NCBI GenBank assembly: GCA_021827465.1
Contig: JAKAVX010000168.1
Coordinates: 1-6,332 of the forward strand
Source of the DNA: Deltaproteobacteria bacterium
GTDB taxonomy: Bacteria > Desulfobacterota_B > Binatia > Binatales > Binataceae
Length of the DNA: 6,332 bases
Direction: 5' to 3'
Positions within the stretch are counted from its first letter, which is position 1. The number at the start of each line of letters is the position of its first letter. Below, in pieces: positions 5,795 to 6,332 of the stretch. The notes beneath the pieces are model-generated. The model did no database searches and was not told the DNA's origin. It saw only the letters and a program-made list of their open reading frames with translations. The position numbers were made by a program, and so were the translations under genes.

Positions 5795-6332
5795 CTACCT
5801 TCCTGCCGGTCCTGTCTCGGCGCCGACGTTCGCCTCGTCATGACCCGCGCCATTGCTGGCCGGCGCGAGCCCGCAGAACGCCTCGTAGTCGATAAGCGTG
5901 GTCTGGGTCGGATGGTCGCCGCAGACCGGGCAGTTCGGATCGCGCTTTATCTTGAGCATCCGCACGTAATCGCGCTCGGAGAGCGTGTCGAAGTAGAGCA
6001 TCCGGCCGATCAGCGAATGCCCCGTGCCGAGAATCAGCTTTATCGCTTCGAGCGCCTCGATCGAGCCGATTACGCCGGGAAGCGCGCCGAGCACGCCGGC
6101 CTCGGCGCACGACGGCGCCATGTCGGGCGGCGCCGGCTCCGGATAAAGGCATCGGTAGCACGGCCCGCCTTTGGCCGGATGGAAGACCGTCGTGTTGCCC
6201 TCGAAACGGAAGATCGCGCCGTCAACCAGCGGCTTCTGCGCGAACACGCACGCGTCGTTTATCAAATAGCGCGTCGGGAAGTTGTCGCCGCAGTTAATCA
6301 CGACGTCGTAGTCCCTGATTATGTACATCACG
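5795..6332 (-). CDS. moeB: MoeB/ThiF-family sulfur-carrier adenylyltransferase, C-terminal part; 5' end outside window
   Basis: The last 178 residues of a protein that enters from the right edge and ends at TAG 5795-5797. It is open at the edge, so the apparent start codons at 6326-6331 are internal. It begins in the E1-like adenylation domain (INCGDNFPTRYLINDA, with the conserved Asp16-Asn17 of the fragment), then GAIFRFEGNTTVF. Two cysteine pairs, CYRC (58-61) and CPVCG (134-138), form the expected structural zinc site. Cys75 in SCAEAGVLG is the conserved cysteine of the family. The end matches the MoeB/MoeZ C-terminal region (GRMLYFDTL, PTQTTLIDYEAFCG). Family members adenylate the C-terminal glycine of MoaD- or ThiS-type sulfur carriers for molybdopterin, thiamine or cysteine synthesis. 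No rhodanese domain follows, unlike MoeZ-type fusions; instead there is a short Gly/Ala-rich tail. MoeB and ThiF cannot be told apart without the neighbours to the right. About 90-110 N-terminal residues, including the ATP-binding glycine loop, are missing. Confidence 0.9.
   Translation of the reverse strand, partial: VMYIIRDYDVVINCGDNFPTRYLINDACVFAQKPLVDGAIFRFEGNTTVFHPAKGGPCYRCLYPEPAPPDMAPSCAEAGVLGALPGVIGSIEALEAIKLILGTGHSLIGRMLYFDTLSERDYVRMLKIKRDPNCPVCGDHPTQTTLIDYEAFCGLAPASNGAGHDEANVGAETGPAGR

Noticed and set aside
1..6332. A hidden defence, mobile or otherwise novel multi-gene system
   Set aside because: All six genes belong to common families with intact motifs. There are no nucleases, transposases, toxins, reverse transcriptases, CRISPR-like repeats or composition breaks, and the genes sit in at least three separate transcription units.

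Overview
The window is a GC-rich stretch of ordinary bacterial chromosome with six protein genes, two of them cut by the window edges. Coding density is high, gaps are short, and there is no RNA gene, CRISPR array, insertion sequence or phage gene. The organism cannot be named from this sequence. High GC, a limonene-monooxygenase-like flavin enzyme and a secreted VWFA-related protein of the kind common in Acidobacteria suggest a free-living soil or sediment bacterium of the acidobacterial, Binatota or former deltaproteobacterial sort. That is inference only.

Left block, minus strand (1-1623): a promoter candidate, a small stand-alone PAS-domain protein (1175-1525, GTG start), then a luciferase-like flavin-dependent monooxygenase (start 1060, 3' end off the left edge). 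The two could share a transcript with the PAS gene first.

Middle, plus strand (1804-2979): one exported von Willebrand factor A protein, divergent from the PAS gene. It has a complete MIDAS metal site, a clear signal peptide and an apparent non-ATG start. A 112-base convergent gap follows.

Right block, minus strand (3092-6332), in transcription order: a MoeB/ThiF-family adenylyltransferase fragment entering from the right edge; a strong intrinsic terminator (5726-5761); a histidine phosphatase of the phosphoglycerate mutase type (4992-5639); a promoter candidate (4943-4972); and a thiamine-diphosphate enzyme of the acetolactate synthase/2-hydroxyacyl-CoA lyase type (3092-4846).

The genes look like separate housekeeping or catabolic units, not one pathway: sulfur-carrier activation, a phosphatase, a ThDP carboligase or lyase, a flavin monooxygenase and a surface or periplasmic VWA protein. 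I found no convincing new system. The points worth a second look are the orphan PAS protein, the start and leader of the VWA gene, and the unassigned reaction of the ThDP enzyme.
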